Assembly (NCBI RefSeq): GCF_000263195.1 | Contig: NC_018748.1 | Span: 1,488,001 to 1,552,000 of the forward strand | Direction of reading: 5' to 3' | Source: Emticicia oligotrophica DSM 17448 | Lineage (GTDB): Bacteria; Bacteroidota; Bacteroidia; Cytophagales; Spirosomataceae | DNA: 64,000 nucleotides | In this document: in pieces, positions 25,368-34,858 of the stretch | How positions within the stretch are numbered: position 1 is the stretch's first letter | Layout of the letters: the number at the start of each line of letters is the position of its first letter | The notes under the pieces: model-generated | Seen by the model: the letters and a program-made list of their open reading frames with translations, nothing else | What the model was told of the DNA's origin: nothing | Database searches by the model: none | Position numbers and translations under genes: made by a program

Positions 25368-26666
25368 TCAGCTTATTTCCTTCGAGTCGATTCTTGAAGT
25401 AATAATACCCGCAAGAGCAGCTGGTAAGGCAAAAATTAAGAAATTGGTTGCAATTCCTAAACCCGCAGCAATCAACACACCTGCTAATGCTGGGCCAACG
25501 ATTCCGCCTAGACGGCCTGCTCCCATTGCCCAGCCCACACCTGTAGTGCGGAATTCAGTTGGGTATAATCTTGCTGAAAGAGCATAGAGTCCAACAAAGC
25601 CACCTTGGATGCCAAAGCCTAAAAGTGCAAAAATCAGTAGGACTACATCAGAGCCAACAAATAATCCAAACGAGGCCATTAAGACTCCTGTAAGCACTAA
25701 AATCACACCTAATGTCTTTTTTAAACCATATTTGCTCGAAAAATAGCCTTGTGTAATTATTCCAAAAAAAGCTCCAACATTGAAAATTGTACCCGCATAA
25801 ATAGCCAATTCCATCGAAAGGCCTGCATCTTTAGCTAATTTTGGAATCCAGCTTGTAAGGAAGTATAAGGCCGCAAATGCCATAAACAAAGCCGCCCAAA
25901 GCTGAATTGTTGGTTTTTTGAAATCAGATTTCAACAGTTGGTCAACTGGTAACCTTGATTTTATTTTTTCAACATTGGGTAAAGAATCTATTGTCGGAAT
26001 ATTCATTTTTGTTAAAATCTTATTCAATTTTTCAAGAGCATTTTTAGGTTGTGCTCGGAAGTAAAAATCAATTGATTCGGACAAAAACAATAAAATTAGA
26101 GGTACTGAAAACATGGAAGCTATGCCCGCAATGCGAAACATATACTGCCAACCATCGGTAGGAATAACTTTAGCAGCCACCAAACCCGAAGCAACTGCTC
26201 CAACTGGATAACCCGAAACCACAAAACTTACCCAAAAATCACGGGTTTTATTGGGTGTATATTCAGAAGCTAAAGAAGCAGTACTCGCCAACATACTACC
26301 AATACCAAGCCCACTAATAAAACGATAAATTAATAAATGACTAATTGAAGTAGCGTATGAGGTAAGAAAAATACATATACCCATGATAATACCGCTAATG
26401 AGAATGATATTTTTTCTACCAATTTTATCGGCAAATGGTGCTAAAAAGAGTGTACCAAGTGTCATTCCGAAAAGACCCGAACTGAAAACTGTTCCGAGTG
26501 CAGCGGGACTAATATCCCAATCTTTGGCAATGGCTGGTGCAGTGTAAGAAATAACCAATACATCCATACCATCAAGCATATTCATCAAAAAACAGATAAT
26601 AATGGTAGAGTATTGAAGGGCAGTCATCGGGTTTTTATCGATAAAAGCCTTGGGGCTTAAATTCAT
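25368..26666 (-). CDS. MFS transporter, aromatic acid:H+ symporter type (copy 1)
   Basis: 432-residue inner-membrane transporter with about 12 predicted helices. The AAHS-family hallmark in helix 1 is present (NMLDGMDVLVISYTAPAI, compare DGFD in PcaK), as is the loop 2-3 motif GTLFLAPFADKIGRKN and the helix-5 region GYPVGAVASG. It probably imports an aromatic acid with protons. A second gene of the same family lies 3 kb upstream in the same block; they differ throughout, so they are not a recent duplication. The exact substrate is not readable. Confidence 0.85.
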   Translation of the reverse strand: MNLSPKAFIDKNPMTALQYSTIIICFLMNMLDGMDVLVISYTAPAIAKDWDISPAALGTVFSSGLFGMTLGTLFLAPFADKIGRKNIILISGIIMGICIFLTSYATSISHLLIYRFISGLGIGSMLASTASLASEYTPNKTRDFWVSFVVSGYPVGAVASGLVAAKVIPTDGWQYMFRIAGIASMFSVPLILLFLSESIDFYFRAQPKNALEKLNKILTKMNIPTIDSLPNVEKIKSRLPVDQLLKSDFKKPTIQLWAALFMAFAALYFLTSWIPKLAKDAGLSMELAIYAGTIFNVGAFFGIITQGYFSSKYGLKKTLGVILVLTGVLMASFGLFVGSDVVLLIFALLGFGIQGGFVGLYALSARLYPTEFRTTGVGWAMGAGRLGGIVGPALAGVLIAAGLGIATNFLIFALPAALAGIITSRIDSKEIS

Positions 26667-26725
26667 GTGCTTATAATTGTTAAGGTTGAATATTTATTTC
26701 GAATAAATCATTATTTACTAATCTA

Positions 26726-27247
26726 TCAATTCAATTTCCAAACTTGAATTGCCACATTATCAGGATTTCTAATGCCTTTACAAACAAAAATAGCATTGTT
26801 CATCCATTCGTATTTACCCTGTGGTGCTTCAAATTTGGGAATCGCACGGAAATAATACTCTGATGGAGACACCTGTTCGCCTCTACCTATGCGAGCTGCC
26901 ACTTCGGGCGTTGCTACTCTCATCCCTGTATTTTTTATATAAATAATTACGCCATCATCGGTTTTGATTTGATAGTGAGCTTCTAATTCTGCTACACCAT
27001 CTTTTCTTACAATTTGCCAATCGGCTCCACCATCAAGGATTTCTCCTTTTATCTTCGGCCCTTCAAAAGTTCCACCTACGATTGGAATGATTCTACGCAT
27101 TCCGTGAGGAGTATCACCCACAACATAAGGCGGTTTTAATTTTACCTTTAATTCACAAACAAACTCAAGTGACGGTGCCTCTGGGGCATTTTGAGCGGAA
27201 ATTTCCATTGAAATAAATAGAGAAAGGAAGAAAAATAAGCGTTTCAT
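26726..27247 (-). CDS. Exported DUF3237 family protein
   Basis: 173 residues with a signal peptide (MKRLFFFLSLFISMEISAQ, cleavage after about residue 19). The mature part matches the small beta-barrel DUF3237 (UPF0311) family: PHGMRRIIPIVGGTFEGPKI (residues about 47-66), GGADWQIVRKDG and the closing NAIFVCKGIR. DUF3237 proteins recur in aromatic and hydrocarbon catabolism clusters but have no established function. Here it follows a flavin monooxygenase gene by 36 bp and is probably co-transcribed. Export distinguishes it from the usual cytoplasmic members. Confidence 0.82.
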   Translation of the reverse strand: MKRLFFFLSLFISMEISAQNAPEAPSLEFVCELKVKLKPPYVVGDTPHGMRRIIPIVGGTFEGPKIKGEILDGGADWQIVRKDGVAELEAHYQIKTDDGVIIYIKNTGMRVATPEVAARIGRGEQVSPSEYYFRAIPKFEAPQGKYEWMNNAIFVCKGIRNPDNVAIQVWKLN

Positions 27248-27283
27248 AGTTTAAATAGGGGAAAAATTATCAAGCCAAGTTAG

Positions 27284-28516
27284 CTATTTTTTTTGATTTA
27301 ATGTTTGAATATCAAATCCAGCTACTTTTTTATAATTATCCATTACGGCTGCCAATTTATCGTGAGGTACTTCTTCGGGCAAAAATCCATTCGGAAACCA
27401 GTCTTCCATCATATCCATAATTTCATCGGGGCCTTTGGCTCTATTTTGCAGAACTACCTTCGCCGCTGCAGGTACTCTTTCCTTATCGTATTCGATTAAT
27501 GCTTCTTCTATACTACTTGTATTTTTCAAACATTCTGTGAGGCAATCAGCATCTAAAATGGCTTGAGAAGCTCCGTTTGAACCAATTGGATACATTGGGT
27601 GAGCAGCATCGCCAAGGAGCGTAACCCGTCCGAACGTCCATTTATCTAAAGGATTTCGGTCCGACATCGGAAATTCATAGACTGCCTTTGCACCATCAAT
27701 CATTTTTGGCACATCCAACCAATCGAAATTCCAAGTTTTGTAAATTTCAACTAATCGAGCCTTATCGGCCTCACGATTCCAATCACGAGCCGTAAGTTTA
27801 GATTTTCCTTCTTTCAGATTTCCAACCCAATTTACCAAGCAATTTCCATCGGCATCGGGTTTTCCAATCGGATAAACCACCATTTTCTGACGTAAGCTAC
27901 CAATCATTGCCATAGAATTTCCATTCAAAAAAGGCTTCATGATGGTGGTGCCTCGGTAAAGCACATTTTCTGAATAGACAGGAGGACCTTCATTAGGATA
28001 TAATTGCTGACGCACAACTGAATTAATACCATCAGCCCCAATCAAAATATCGCCTCTTTCTTCATGAATCTTCTCACCAGTTTCTTTATCAATAAAATGG
28101 GCAATTACTTCATGTTGGTTTTGCTCAAAATGACTTAAATGATGATTTTTAGTAATTGTTTCGACACCCATTCGCTCAACAACCTCATCAAAAAGAAGCA
28201 TTTGCAACACCCCACGATGTACTGAGAATTGCGGCCATTTATAGCCAGCAAATCGACCACGAGGTTCTGTCCAGAATTGTTGGCCAAATCTATTAAAATA
28301 GACTAAATCGCTTGTTTCGATGGCATTTTGGGCAATTTTTTCTTGCAAACCCAGATTTGTAAGCACACGCACACAATGCGGGAGTATATTGATACCCACG
28401 CCAAGCGGTTTTATTTCTTTAACCGATTCAAAAACCTTTACTTCAAAACCTGCTTCATGCAAACTTAATGCAGTTGTTAAACCACCAATCCCTCCACCGA
28501 TAATGATTACTTTCAT
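27284..28516 (-). CDS. FAD-dependent aromatic-ring monooxygenase (salicylate-hydroxylase-like)
   Basis: 410-residue class A flavoprotein hydroxylase. The FAD-binding GGGIGG motif is at residues 7-12, the DG motif in DILIGADGINSVVR (about 155-168) and the second FAD motif in TLLGDAAHPMYPIGSNG (about 300-316). It is closer in layout to salicylate 1-hydroxylase and PhzS-like enzymes than to the PobA at 16494. A hydroxybenzoate or other phenolic acid is the expected substrate. It sits between the zinc dehydrogenase and the DUF3237 gene. Confidence 0.85.
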   Translation of the reverse strand: MKVIIIGGGIGGLTTALSLHEAGFEVKVFESVKEIKPLGVGINILPHCVRVLTNLGLQEKIAQNAIETSDLVYFNRFGQQFWTEPRGRFAGYKWPQFSVHRGVLQMLLFDEVVERMGVETITKNHHLSHFEQNQHEVIAHFIDKETGEKIHEERGDILIGADGINSVVRQQLYPNEGPPVYSENVLYRGTTIMKPFLNGNSMAMIGSLRQKMVVYPIGKPDADGNCLVNWVGNLKEGKSKLTARDWNREADKARLVEIYKTWNFDWLDVPKMIDGAKAVYEFPMSDRNPLDKWTFGRVTLLGDAAHPMYPIGSNGASQAILDADCLTECLKNTSSIEEALIEYDKERVPAAAKVVLQNRAKGPDEIMDMMEDWFPNGFLPEEVPHDKLAAVMDNYKKVAGFDIQTLNQKK

Positions 28517-28672
28517 ATTAGTCTCTATTCTTTACAATAACTCGAATAGTAAATTGTAATTTTTCAACAAAAATCTATATTTTTCTTAGATAAAAATATG
28601 CAATTTTAGACTGAAAGTAAGCAAAATCAATCAATTTAAAGTTTGGAAATTAGAAAAAGGCTCAAAATATCC

Positions 28673-29668
28673 TTAAATCTCAATTATTATTTTACTTTCT
28701 GCCCCAATAGCTGCTTTTTCGAGGGCATTTTGCAGGTCATGAAATGGAGAAAAACTTGATATAATTCGATGAGGTTGAATTGTTTTATTACGAATTAGTT
28801 GAATTGCTCGCCTAAAATCGGTCGGATGATGATAAATGATTGATGGTAAAATAGATATACCCTCACGAGCAATCTTAAGCGGTGTAAAATTTGCTTGCTT
28901 TTCTGATAAGCCCACCAACACAATTTCCGAGCCACGGGGAGCTGCTGCGGCTACTAAAGATGCGGTTGCGGCCGAACCAGCACACTCAAAAACAGCCGAA
29001 ACATCGTTTTCCTCCCAAAGTTTATTTAGCGTATCAGCATCGCCATTGGCGGCAATTGCACCTTCTTCAACGGCCATTTGTAGTTTTTGTTGATTGATTT
29101 CGCTTACAAAAACGTTGTATCCTAAACGTAAAGCCAAATGATTCAGCAACAAGCCAATGGCTCCTAAACCAATAATTGCGATGGTATCTCCAGGCTTAGC
29201 CGACGAAGTGAATAGAGCATGAACACCAACAGCCATTGGCTCGATACAAACCGCATCAAGTTCGTCCATTTCCGCAGGGACTACCCAACAATAATCGGCT
29301 GGTACACAAACATATTCAGCAAAACAGCCATTTTCAAGTAAACCAATGACACGTTTGTTGGAGCAAATATACCCTTTGCCATTTAGGCAATGTTTACAAT
29401 GATTACAGGCAATATTGGGTTCAATAACCACTTTTTCGCCCACTTTTCTATTGTTTACTCCTTCCCCTAATTTGTCAATGATACCTAAACCTTCATGCCC
29501 GATAACCGTAGGTTTGTTGAGTAAACGGTGCCCCAAAAACAAATGTACATCCGAACCACAAATGCCAACTTTTGATAGTTTCACGCGTACTTCGCCTCGC
29601 TTGGGTTCTGGAATTGCAATTTCTTTGAATACAATTTTTTGGGGTTCTTCTAAAAATGCTGCTTTCAT
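28673..29668 (-). CDS. Zinc-dependent alcohol dehydrogenase (MDR family)
   Basis: 331-residue NAD(P)-dependent dehydrogenase. The catalytic zinc site has Cys37 in VGICGSD and His58-Glu59 in VIGHEG; the structural zinc is held by Cys88, Cys91, Cys94 and Cys102. The nucleotide-binding motif is GLGAIG (about 167-172). The family includes sorbitol, threonine and aryl-alcohol dehydrogenases; the sequence alone does not choose. In this block it could interconvert an aryl alcohol or aldehyde, or oxidise a hydroxy-acid side chain. Confidence 0.85.
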   Translation of the reverse strand: MKAAFLEEPQKIVFKEIAIPEPKRGEVRVKLSKVGICGSDVHLFLGHRLLNKPTVIGHEGLGIIDKLGEGVNNRKVGEKVVIEPNIACNHCKHCLNGKGYICSNKRVIGLLENGCFAEYVCVPADYCWVVPAEMDELDAVCIEPMAVGVHALFTSSAKPGDTIAIIGLGAIGLLLNHLALRLGYNVFVSEINQQKLQMAVEEGAIAANGDADTLNKLWEENDVSAVFECAGSAATASLVAAAAPRGSEIVLVGLSEKQANFTPLKIAREGISILPSIIYHHPTDFRRAIQLIRNKTIQPHRIISSFSPFHDLQNALEKAAIGAESKIIIEI

Positions 29669-29822
29669 TTATAGTAATCATTAGAATAATTTGAATTTTC
29701 CGAATGACGAATGAATCGAATTTAAATTTCTTGAAATATAGAATTAACGTAAGAGCTAAATTATTTAAAACACAAGAAATTCGGATTATTCGAAAAACTC
29801 TACTCTCGAAATATTCAAAAAT

Positions 29823-31118
29823 TTATAATTTATCTGATCTAATAGCCCAAATACACACGCCCATCATGAGTAGAGGTATTGAAAAGGCAATAAATAATGC
29901 TTGAATACTTAAACCTAAGTCTGAAAAATAGCCAAAAACCAAAGGACCTAAAATTGCACCAACTCGGCCAATTCCTACTGTATATCCAACACCAGTTGTT
30001 CTGATTTTTGCTTCATAAATACGTGAAAGTGTAGGCCAAATACCATTGAAGCCTCCTTGTACAAAGAAGCCAATTAACAAAACTAAAATAAAAATTAGGG
30101 TTGTTGTAAGGGTAGAAAAAGCGTAGGTTTGCATGACTACAAATGCTACCAACATAAAGGTAAAAATGGTTTGGCGAAGGCCAAATTTACTACCAATTGC
30201 TCCAACCGATGCCGAACCAATAGCCGCACCAATATTGAGCATAATACCAACCCACGTAGCTAATTCAAACGGAAGGCCAGAGTCTTTAGCAATCGTTGGC
30301 ACCCAACTCATAAGCGTGTAGAGTGTCATAAAACCAAAGAATGCCGCTACCCAAACTTTTATAGTAGAATTTTTATAAGTATTTGTAAATAAAGCACTTA
30401 CACCAACCTTTTCTATAGTATTTTCTATTTTCGGAAGTGATTCTAAACTTGGCTGATTAAGTTTTATGAGTAGTTTATTAGCTGCTTCAAGGGTATGAGC
30501 ATTTGGATTATTGAACATAAACTCAAGCGAATCGGTCATGAAAAAGTAAACCATCAACCACATAAGCAACGAAACACAGCCCGCTCCGAGAAACATGGTA
30601 TGCCAACCAAATATAGGGATAAATTTAGCACAAAGTAAGCCCGTAAGTATTGCTCCAATCGGCCAACCTGCTTGAACTAATCCAACATTAAAATCACGGT
30701 ATTTTTGATTGGAAAACTCTGCGGCCGTAGCTGCCATCGTTGGTAAAATTCCACCAATGCCAAGTCCTGTAATAAATCTCAACAGGAGCATTAGACTATA
30801 TTGCTGACAAATGCCCACACTCAACATTCCAAGAGCAATCATTCCAACAGAAATCAAGAAAATTCTTCTTCTCCCAAATTTGTCAGCTTGAGGAGCAATT
30901 AAAAAAGCACCGAAGGTCATTCCTGCCAATCCAGCACTAAAAATATAGCCCATTTCGGTTTTCGATAGTCCCCAATCTTTGATGATTTCGGTACTTGAAA
31001 ACGATACTATGAGTACATCAATGCCATCATTGAAATTTAGAATAAAACAAATAGCTACCATGAGCCACTGAAAGGAGGTCATGGGGCGGTTTGAGAGTTC
31101 GGTTAGGTTGTTTTTCAT
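29823..31118 (-). CDS. MFS transporter, aromatic acid:H+ symporter type (copy 2)
   Basis: 431-residue transporter with about 12 membrane helices. Helix 1 has FNDGIDVLIVSFSSTEI with the AAHS-type DG-D motif, loop 2-3 has GAFLIAPQADKFGRRR, and helix 4 region ITGLGIGGILPTMAA is typical. It belongs to the same family as the gene at 25368 but with many differences, so the block probably handles two substrates. It lies between the amidohydrolase and the dehydrogenase. Confidence 0.85.
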   Translation of the reverse strand: MKNNLTELSNRPMTSFQWLMVAICFILNFNDGIDVLIVSFSSTEIIKDWGLSKTEMGYIFSAGLAGMTFGAFLIAPQADKFGRRRIFLISVGMIALGMLSVGICQQYSLMLLLRFITGLGIGGILPTMAATAAEFSNQKYRDFNVGLVQAGWPIGAILTGLLCAKFIPIFGWHTMFLGAGCVSLLMWLMVYFFMTDSLEFMFNNPNAHTLEAANKLLIKLNQPSLESLPKIENTIEKVGVSALFTNTYKNSTIKVWVAAFFGFMTLYTLMSWVPTIAKDSGLPFELATWVGIMLNIGAAIGSASVGAIGSKFGLRQTIFTFMLVAFVVMQTYAFSTLTTTLIFILVLLIGFFVQGGFNGIWPTLSRIYEAKIRTTGVGYTVGIGRVGAILGPLVFGYFSDLGLSIQALFIAFSIPLLMMGVCIWAIRSDKL

Positions 31119-31191
31119 TATTTAGAGGAAGGGTATAAAAAAATAGAACTTACTGAAGTGTAAATTCTATTGGAGGTGTAAAGCTATAAAT

Positions 31192-32058
31192 TTATTTCAA
31201 CCCAAGCATTCTGATTGCGTTTTCTTTTAAAATCAAGGGCTTTACTTCTTCTTTGAAACCTGCGTCTGCAAAATCCTTCATCCATCTTTCGGGCGTGATT
31301 AATGGAAAGTCTGTTCCGAAAAGCATACGATCTTTTAGCAAAGTATTGGCGTATTGCACCAATTGTTTCGGAAAATATTTCGGCGACCAGCCGCTCAAAT
31401 CAATATAAACATTGGGTTTGTGCATGGCCACACTTAAAGCTTCATCTTGCCAAGGCCAACTTGGGTGAGCAATAATTATCGGACAATCAGGAAAATCAAT
31501 GGCTACATCATCGAGGTGCATCGGATTGGAATATTCTAAACGCAAACCACCTCCTCCACGCACGCCTGAACCAAAACCCGAATGTCCCGAATGAAACAAC
31601 ATAGGCAATTTATACTCGGCAATTACTTCATAAAGATGATAGGCCATTTTATCTTGTGGATAAAACCCTTGCACAGTTGGATGAAATTTGAAGCCTTTAA
31701 CACCGTAATTTTCAATCAAATTACGGGCTTCTCTTGCTCCCATTCGTCCTTTGTGGGGGTCTATACTCGCAAAGGCAATCATCACATCATCGTTTTTGAG
31801 AGCAGCCTCTGCTACTTCAATGTTTGGGATTCGGCGTTTACCCACATTATGCTCAGAGTCAACCGTAAACATGACAAAAGCTAAGTTATTATCTCGATAA
31901 AAATCAGCCGTTTCTTGAATAGTTGGGCGTTTATCTGATTTGAAGTATTTGGCAAATGCTTCATCTAATTCAGGACGAAAATCATCATGTGGTTGGCAGC
32001 ACGAAACCTCTGCGTGGGTATGTACATCTATGGCGATTACTTTGTTAATATCAATCAT
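31192..32058 (-). CDS. Amidohydrolase-superfamily protein (decarboxylase/hydrolase type)
   Basis: 288-residue TIM-barrel metal enzyme. Metal ligands expected for the ACMSD/LigW-type branch are visible: HxH at His13/His15 (DVHTHAEV), a barrel His in MLFHSGHSG (about 170), His in IIAHPSWPW (about 205) and the Asp in LFGTDFPLITP (about 253). The frame is open from 32085, but MIDINKVIAIDVHTHA at 32058 is a more usual N-terminus. Relatives include 5-carboxyvanillate and gamma-resorcylate decarboxylases and aromatic-ring lactone hydrolases. It is next to feruloyl-CoA synthase, which fits a hydroxybenzoate decarboxylase or hydrolase; the substrate is unknown. Confidence 0.8.
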   Translation of the reverse strand: MIDINKVIAIDVHTHAEVSCCQPHDDFRPELDEAFAKYFKSDKRPTIQETADFYRDNNLAFVMFTVDSEHNVGKRRIPNIEVAEAALKNDDVMIAFASIDPHKGRMGAREARNLIENYGVKGFKFHPTVQGFYPQDKMAYHLYEVIAEYKLPMLFHSGHSGFGSGVRGGGGLRLEYSNPMHLDDVAIDFPDCPIIIAHPSWPWQDEALSVAMHKPNVYIDLSGWSPKYFPKQLVQYANTLLKDRMLFGTDFPLITPERWMKDFADAGFKEEVKPLILKENAIRMLGLK

Positions 32059-32149
32059 TTTGTATTCGGAATTATATAGGGTCAATTTCTAATGTAAGAT
32101 AATATTCAAACTATATTCTGCTAAGTCTGCGGTAAGATTTTCAAACGAC

Positions 32150-33943
32150 TTAATACATTTCATTTACCAAATCAGCTCTATGCTTTAAAACTGCTCGTTG
32201 ATTCAATGAACCTTTATCAGTTATTTCTCCTAAATCTATTGATGGTGGGTCGAAGGCTATCACATACTTTCTAATGGCCGTCGAACTCCCTGTTGAGGTT
32301 TTATTAAACTCCTCGAGCCAATTATTAATAAATGCCTTGACCGAATCGTGTTGAAAAGCTTCTTTATTTGATATTTCGGATTCCAAATTAGCTAATTTTC
32401 TACAAGCATCAGCATTTAAAAATAAAATTGCACCAATATACTCTTTATCTAAACCAGCCAAAACAACATCTTGAATAATAGGTGAACCCGTAGAAATAAC
32501 TTTTGCTTTCAGCACCCCAACATTCACCCAAGTACCCGTAGAAAGTTTGAAATCTTCAGCTATTCGCCCATCAAAAACCAAACCTTTATCAGGGTTATTT
32601 TCATCTAAAAACTTCACCGCATCTCCCGTTTTATAATAGCCATCTTCATCGAATGCGGCTGCCGTTGCTTCGGGGTTTCGCCAATAACCTTTGGTTACAT
32701 TCGAAGCTCTATAACGGGCTTCCACTTTATCGCCATCGGGTACAAGTTTTACGTCCATTCCCGCCACAGGTACACCTAAAAGTCCAGAAAATGCACCTCC
32801 CCAATTCGCAAACATCGCGGAAGGTCCAGACTCCGTACAACCTAAACCCGTAATTATTGGAATTTTCACGCCGATGGTTTCAAGGGCTAATTCTTCTAAT
32901 CGGTTCCAAACGGGTTGAGCCAAGCTCGCTCCAGCATAAAACAATATATTTAGATTTCGAAAGAAGTTTTCTCGCAAAGTTGGTTCATTTTCAAGATACG
33001 GAATGAGCATTTCAAAACCTTTGGGCACATTAAAATAAGCCGTTGGAGAAATTTCTCTTAAATTCTGTACAGTTTCTTCGATACCTTTGGGCGTTGGTTT
33101 ACCATCATCAATCAGAATTGTTCCACCATTATAAAGTGCCAAACCAAAATTATGGTTACTTCCAAAAGTATGATTCCACGGTAACCAATCAATAAAAATG
33201 GGCGGCTGCTCCTGCATAAACGGCAGCACTTGCGTAATTTGTTGTAGATTCGCACACCACATTCCTTGATGATTCATCACACCTTTTGGTAAACCCGTTG
33301 AGCCAGAAGTAAACAAAACTTTAGCAATCGTATCGGCATTTACTTTAGAAGCAGCTTCTTCTACATCTGCTGTTGCTTTTACTTGAAGCATTTCTTCAAA
33401 ATGAGTACCGATTATCCCATCAGCCGTAATAATTACAGCATCTGGGAAAAGTGACTTTGATAACTCAATGGCTTTATGATATACCTTTCCACTTTGGGCA
33501 AAAATCACCTTCGGAGTCATGAGTTCGAGGCAATGTTTGAGCTTACCAAAATCATCAGAAACCAACGAATAAGGCGGCGAAATAGGCGTATAAGTAATAC
33601 CTATATGCACCGAAGCCAACACCAAAAGTGCATGTTCGAGGCTATTTTCTGAAAGAATCACAACTGTTTCATCGGGCGAAAACTCAAGATTTAGCAAATA
33701 TTGAGCAATATTTTTTACCTTTTCTAGGGTTTCGTGATAAGATAAATTAACCCAATCTCTCGTAAGTGGGTCTCTTCTACCAATAAAAGTATGGTTAGGT
33801 TTTATTTCAGCCCATTGCAGCAATTTATCAGTAATTTTTATTGGAAAATCCGCTAATGTCTGCTGATTTCCAAAATGAACAATGCCGTTTTCGAGCTGTT
33901 TTTTATAAGTTTTAGTAGGGCCGAATGAGGTATTTTTATACAT
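32150..33943 (-). CDS. fcs: Feruloyl-CoA synthase (hydroxycinnamate-CoA ligase)
   Basis: 597-residue ANL-superfamily adenylating enzyme that activates ferulate, p-coumarate or caffeate to CoA thioesters. The AMP motif LFTSGSTGLPKGVM is near residue 210; the WLPWNHTFGSNHNFGLALYNGG stretch (read as two parts, about 250-271) and the long C-terminal domain are typical of feruloyl-CoA synthases rather than of acetyl-CoA or fatty acyl-CoA ligases. YKTGDAVKF and FDGRIAEDFKLSTGTWVNVG are the hinge-region motifs. It lies 31 bp after a crotonase gene, the classical fcs-ech pairing. Confidence 0.9.
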   Translation of the reverse strand: MYKNTSFGPTKTYKKQLENGIVHFGNQQTLADFPIKITDKLLQWAEIKPNHTFIGRRDPLTRDWVNLSYHETLEKVKNIAQYLLNLEFSPDETVVILSENSLEHALLVLASVHIGITYTPISPPYSLVSDDFGKLKHCLELMTPKVIFAQSGKVYHKAIELSKSLFPDAVIITADGIIGTHFEEMLQVKATADVEEAASKVNADTIAKVLFTSGSTGLPKGVMNHQGMWCANLQQITQVLPFMQEQPPIFIDWLPWNHTFGSNHNFGLALYNGGTILIDDGKPTPKGIEETVQNLREISPTAYFNVPKGFEMLIPYLENEPTLRENFFRNLNILFYAGASLAQPVWNRLEELALETIGVKIPIITGLGCTESGPSAMFANWGGAFSGLLGVPVAGMDVKLVPDGDKVEARYRASNVTKGYWRNPEATAAAFDEDGYYKTGDAVKFLDENNPDKGLVFDGRIAEDFKLSTGTWVNVGVLKAKVISTGSPIIQDVVLAGLDKEYIGAILFLNADACRKLANLESEISNKEAFQHDSVKAFINNWLEEFNKTSTGSSTAIRKYVIAFDPPSIDLGEITDKGSLNQRAVLKHRADLVNEMY

Positions 33944-33974
33944 TTTTATTCTAAAGTTTTATGCCAGAAATAAA

Positions 33975-34772
33975 TCACTCTCCAACTTTCTTAGCTCTTC
34001 CTTCCAAGAAATCGGTCAATCTTTTCTTGGCTTCGGGGGCATCGGCCGAAATTGCTGCGATTAAACTTTCCATCATCAAACCTTCGCTCTGACCCGAATC
34101 TACAATTTTAGGCAAGACGTGCATCAATGCATAATTGGTCATGCCTGCATTACCCGAAATTTTCTTGGCTAATTCAATACCTTTTTCGAGTCCTTGCCCT
34201 TCTTCTACCAAATATTGAGCAAGACCAATGCGTTCGCCTTCTTCGGCTTTATATACTCTTCCCGTAAACATCATATCCATCATGCGAGCCATTCCAATCA
34301 ATTTTGGTACACGAACCGAAGCTCCTCCGCCCACAAAAATTCCTCTTTGCCCTTCTGGTAAAGCATAAAACGTACTTGACTCTGAAACTCTAATATGGCA
34401 AGCTGAAGCTAACTCAAGTCCACCGCCCACAACAGCTCCGTGCAAAACAGCTACTACAGGAACAGGCCCAAACTGCACTTTATCTAAAGCACGGTGCCAC
34501 ATTCTTGAATGATAAAGCCCTTGCACAGCATCTCGTTCACGAAGTTCTGAAAGGTCGAGACCAGACGAGAAATGCTGCCCTAAACCATAAATAATGGCAC
34601 AACGAATATTGGAAGGAATATTTTCGAATACTTTTTCGATGCCTAAAACCAAATCATCATTGAAAGCATTACGCTTCTGCGGTCGATTGATGGCAATTAA
34701 AAGTATTTCATCACGAATTTCTAATTTGATTGATTCGGTTGGCGAAGTGAGTTCTTGCATTGATTTAGACAA
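33975..34772 (-). CDS. Crotonase-family hydratase/lyase acting on hydroxycinnamoyl-CoA (probable)
   Basis: 265-residue enoyl-CoA hydratase/isomerase superfamily protein. Both glutamates used by enoyl-CoA hydratase are kept, Glu120 in GGGLELASAC and Glu140 in ALPEGQRGIF, at the usual 20-residue spacing; oxyanion-hole residues lie in HFSSGLDL (about 67-74). It is paired with feruloyl-CoA synthase, so it probably hydrates (and perhaps cleaves) feruloyl- or coumaroyl-CoA. The motif around Glu140 differs from classical vanillin-forming hydratase-lyases, so simple hydration followed by beta-oxidation is also possible. Confidence 0.82.
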   Translation of the reverse strand: MSKSMQELTSPTESIKLEIRDEILLIAINRPQKRNAFNDDLVLGIEKVFENIPSNIRCAIIYGLGQHFSSGLDLSELRERDAVQGLYHSRMWHRALDKVQFGPVPVVAVLHGAVVGGGLELASACHIRVSESSTFYALPEGQRGIFVGGGASVRVPKLIGMARMMDMMFTGRVYKAEEGERIGLAQYLVEEGQGLEKGIELAKKISGNAGMTNYALMHVLPKIVDSGQSEGLMMESLIAAISADAPEAKKRLTDFLEGRAKKVGE

Positions 34773-34858
34773 AAATGAATTGTTTTATTTCAATACAAAA
34801 TTGAACAATAAAAAGAAATCAAAATAGGTAAAAGGCTATTAATTATATGCAATTTCAA

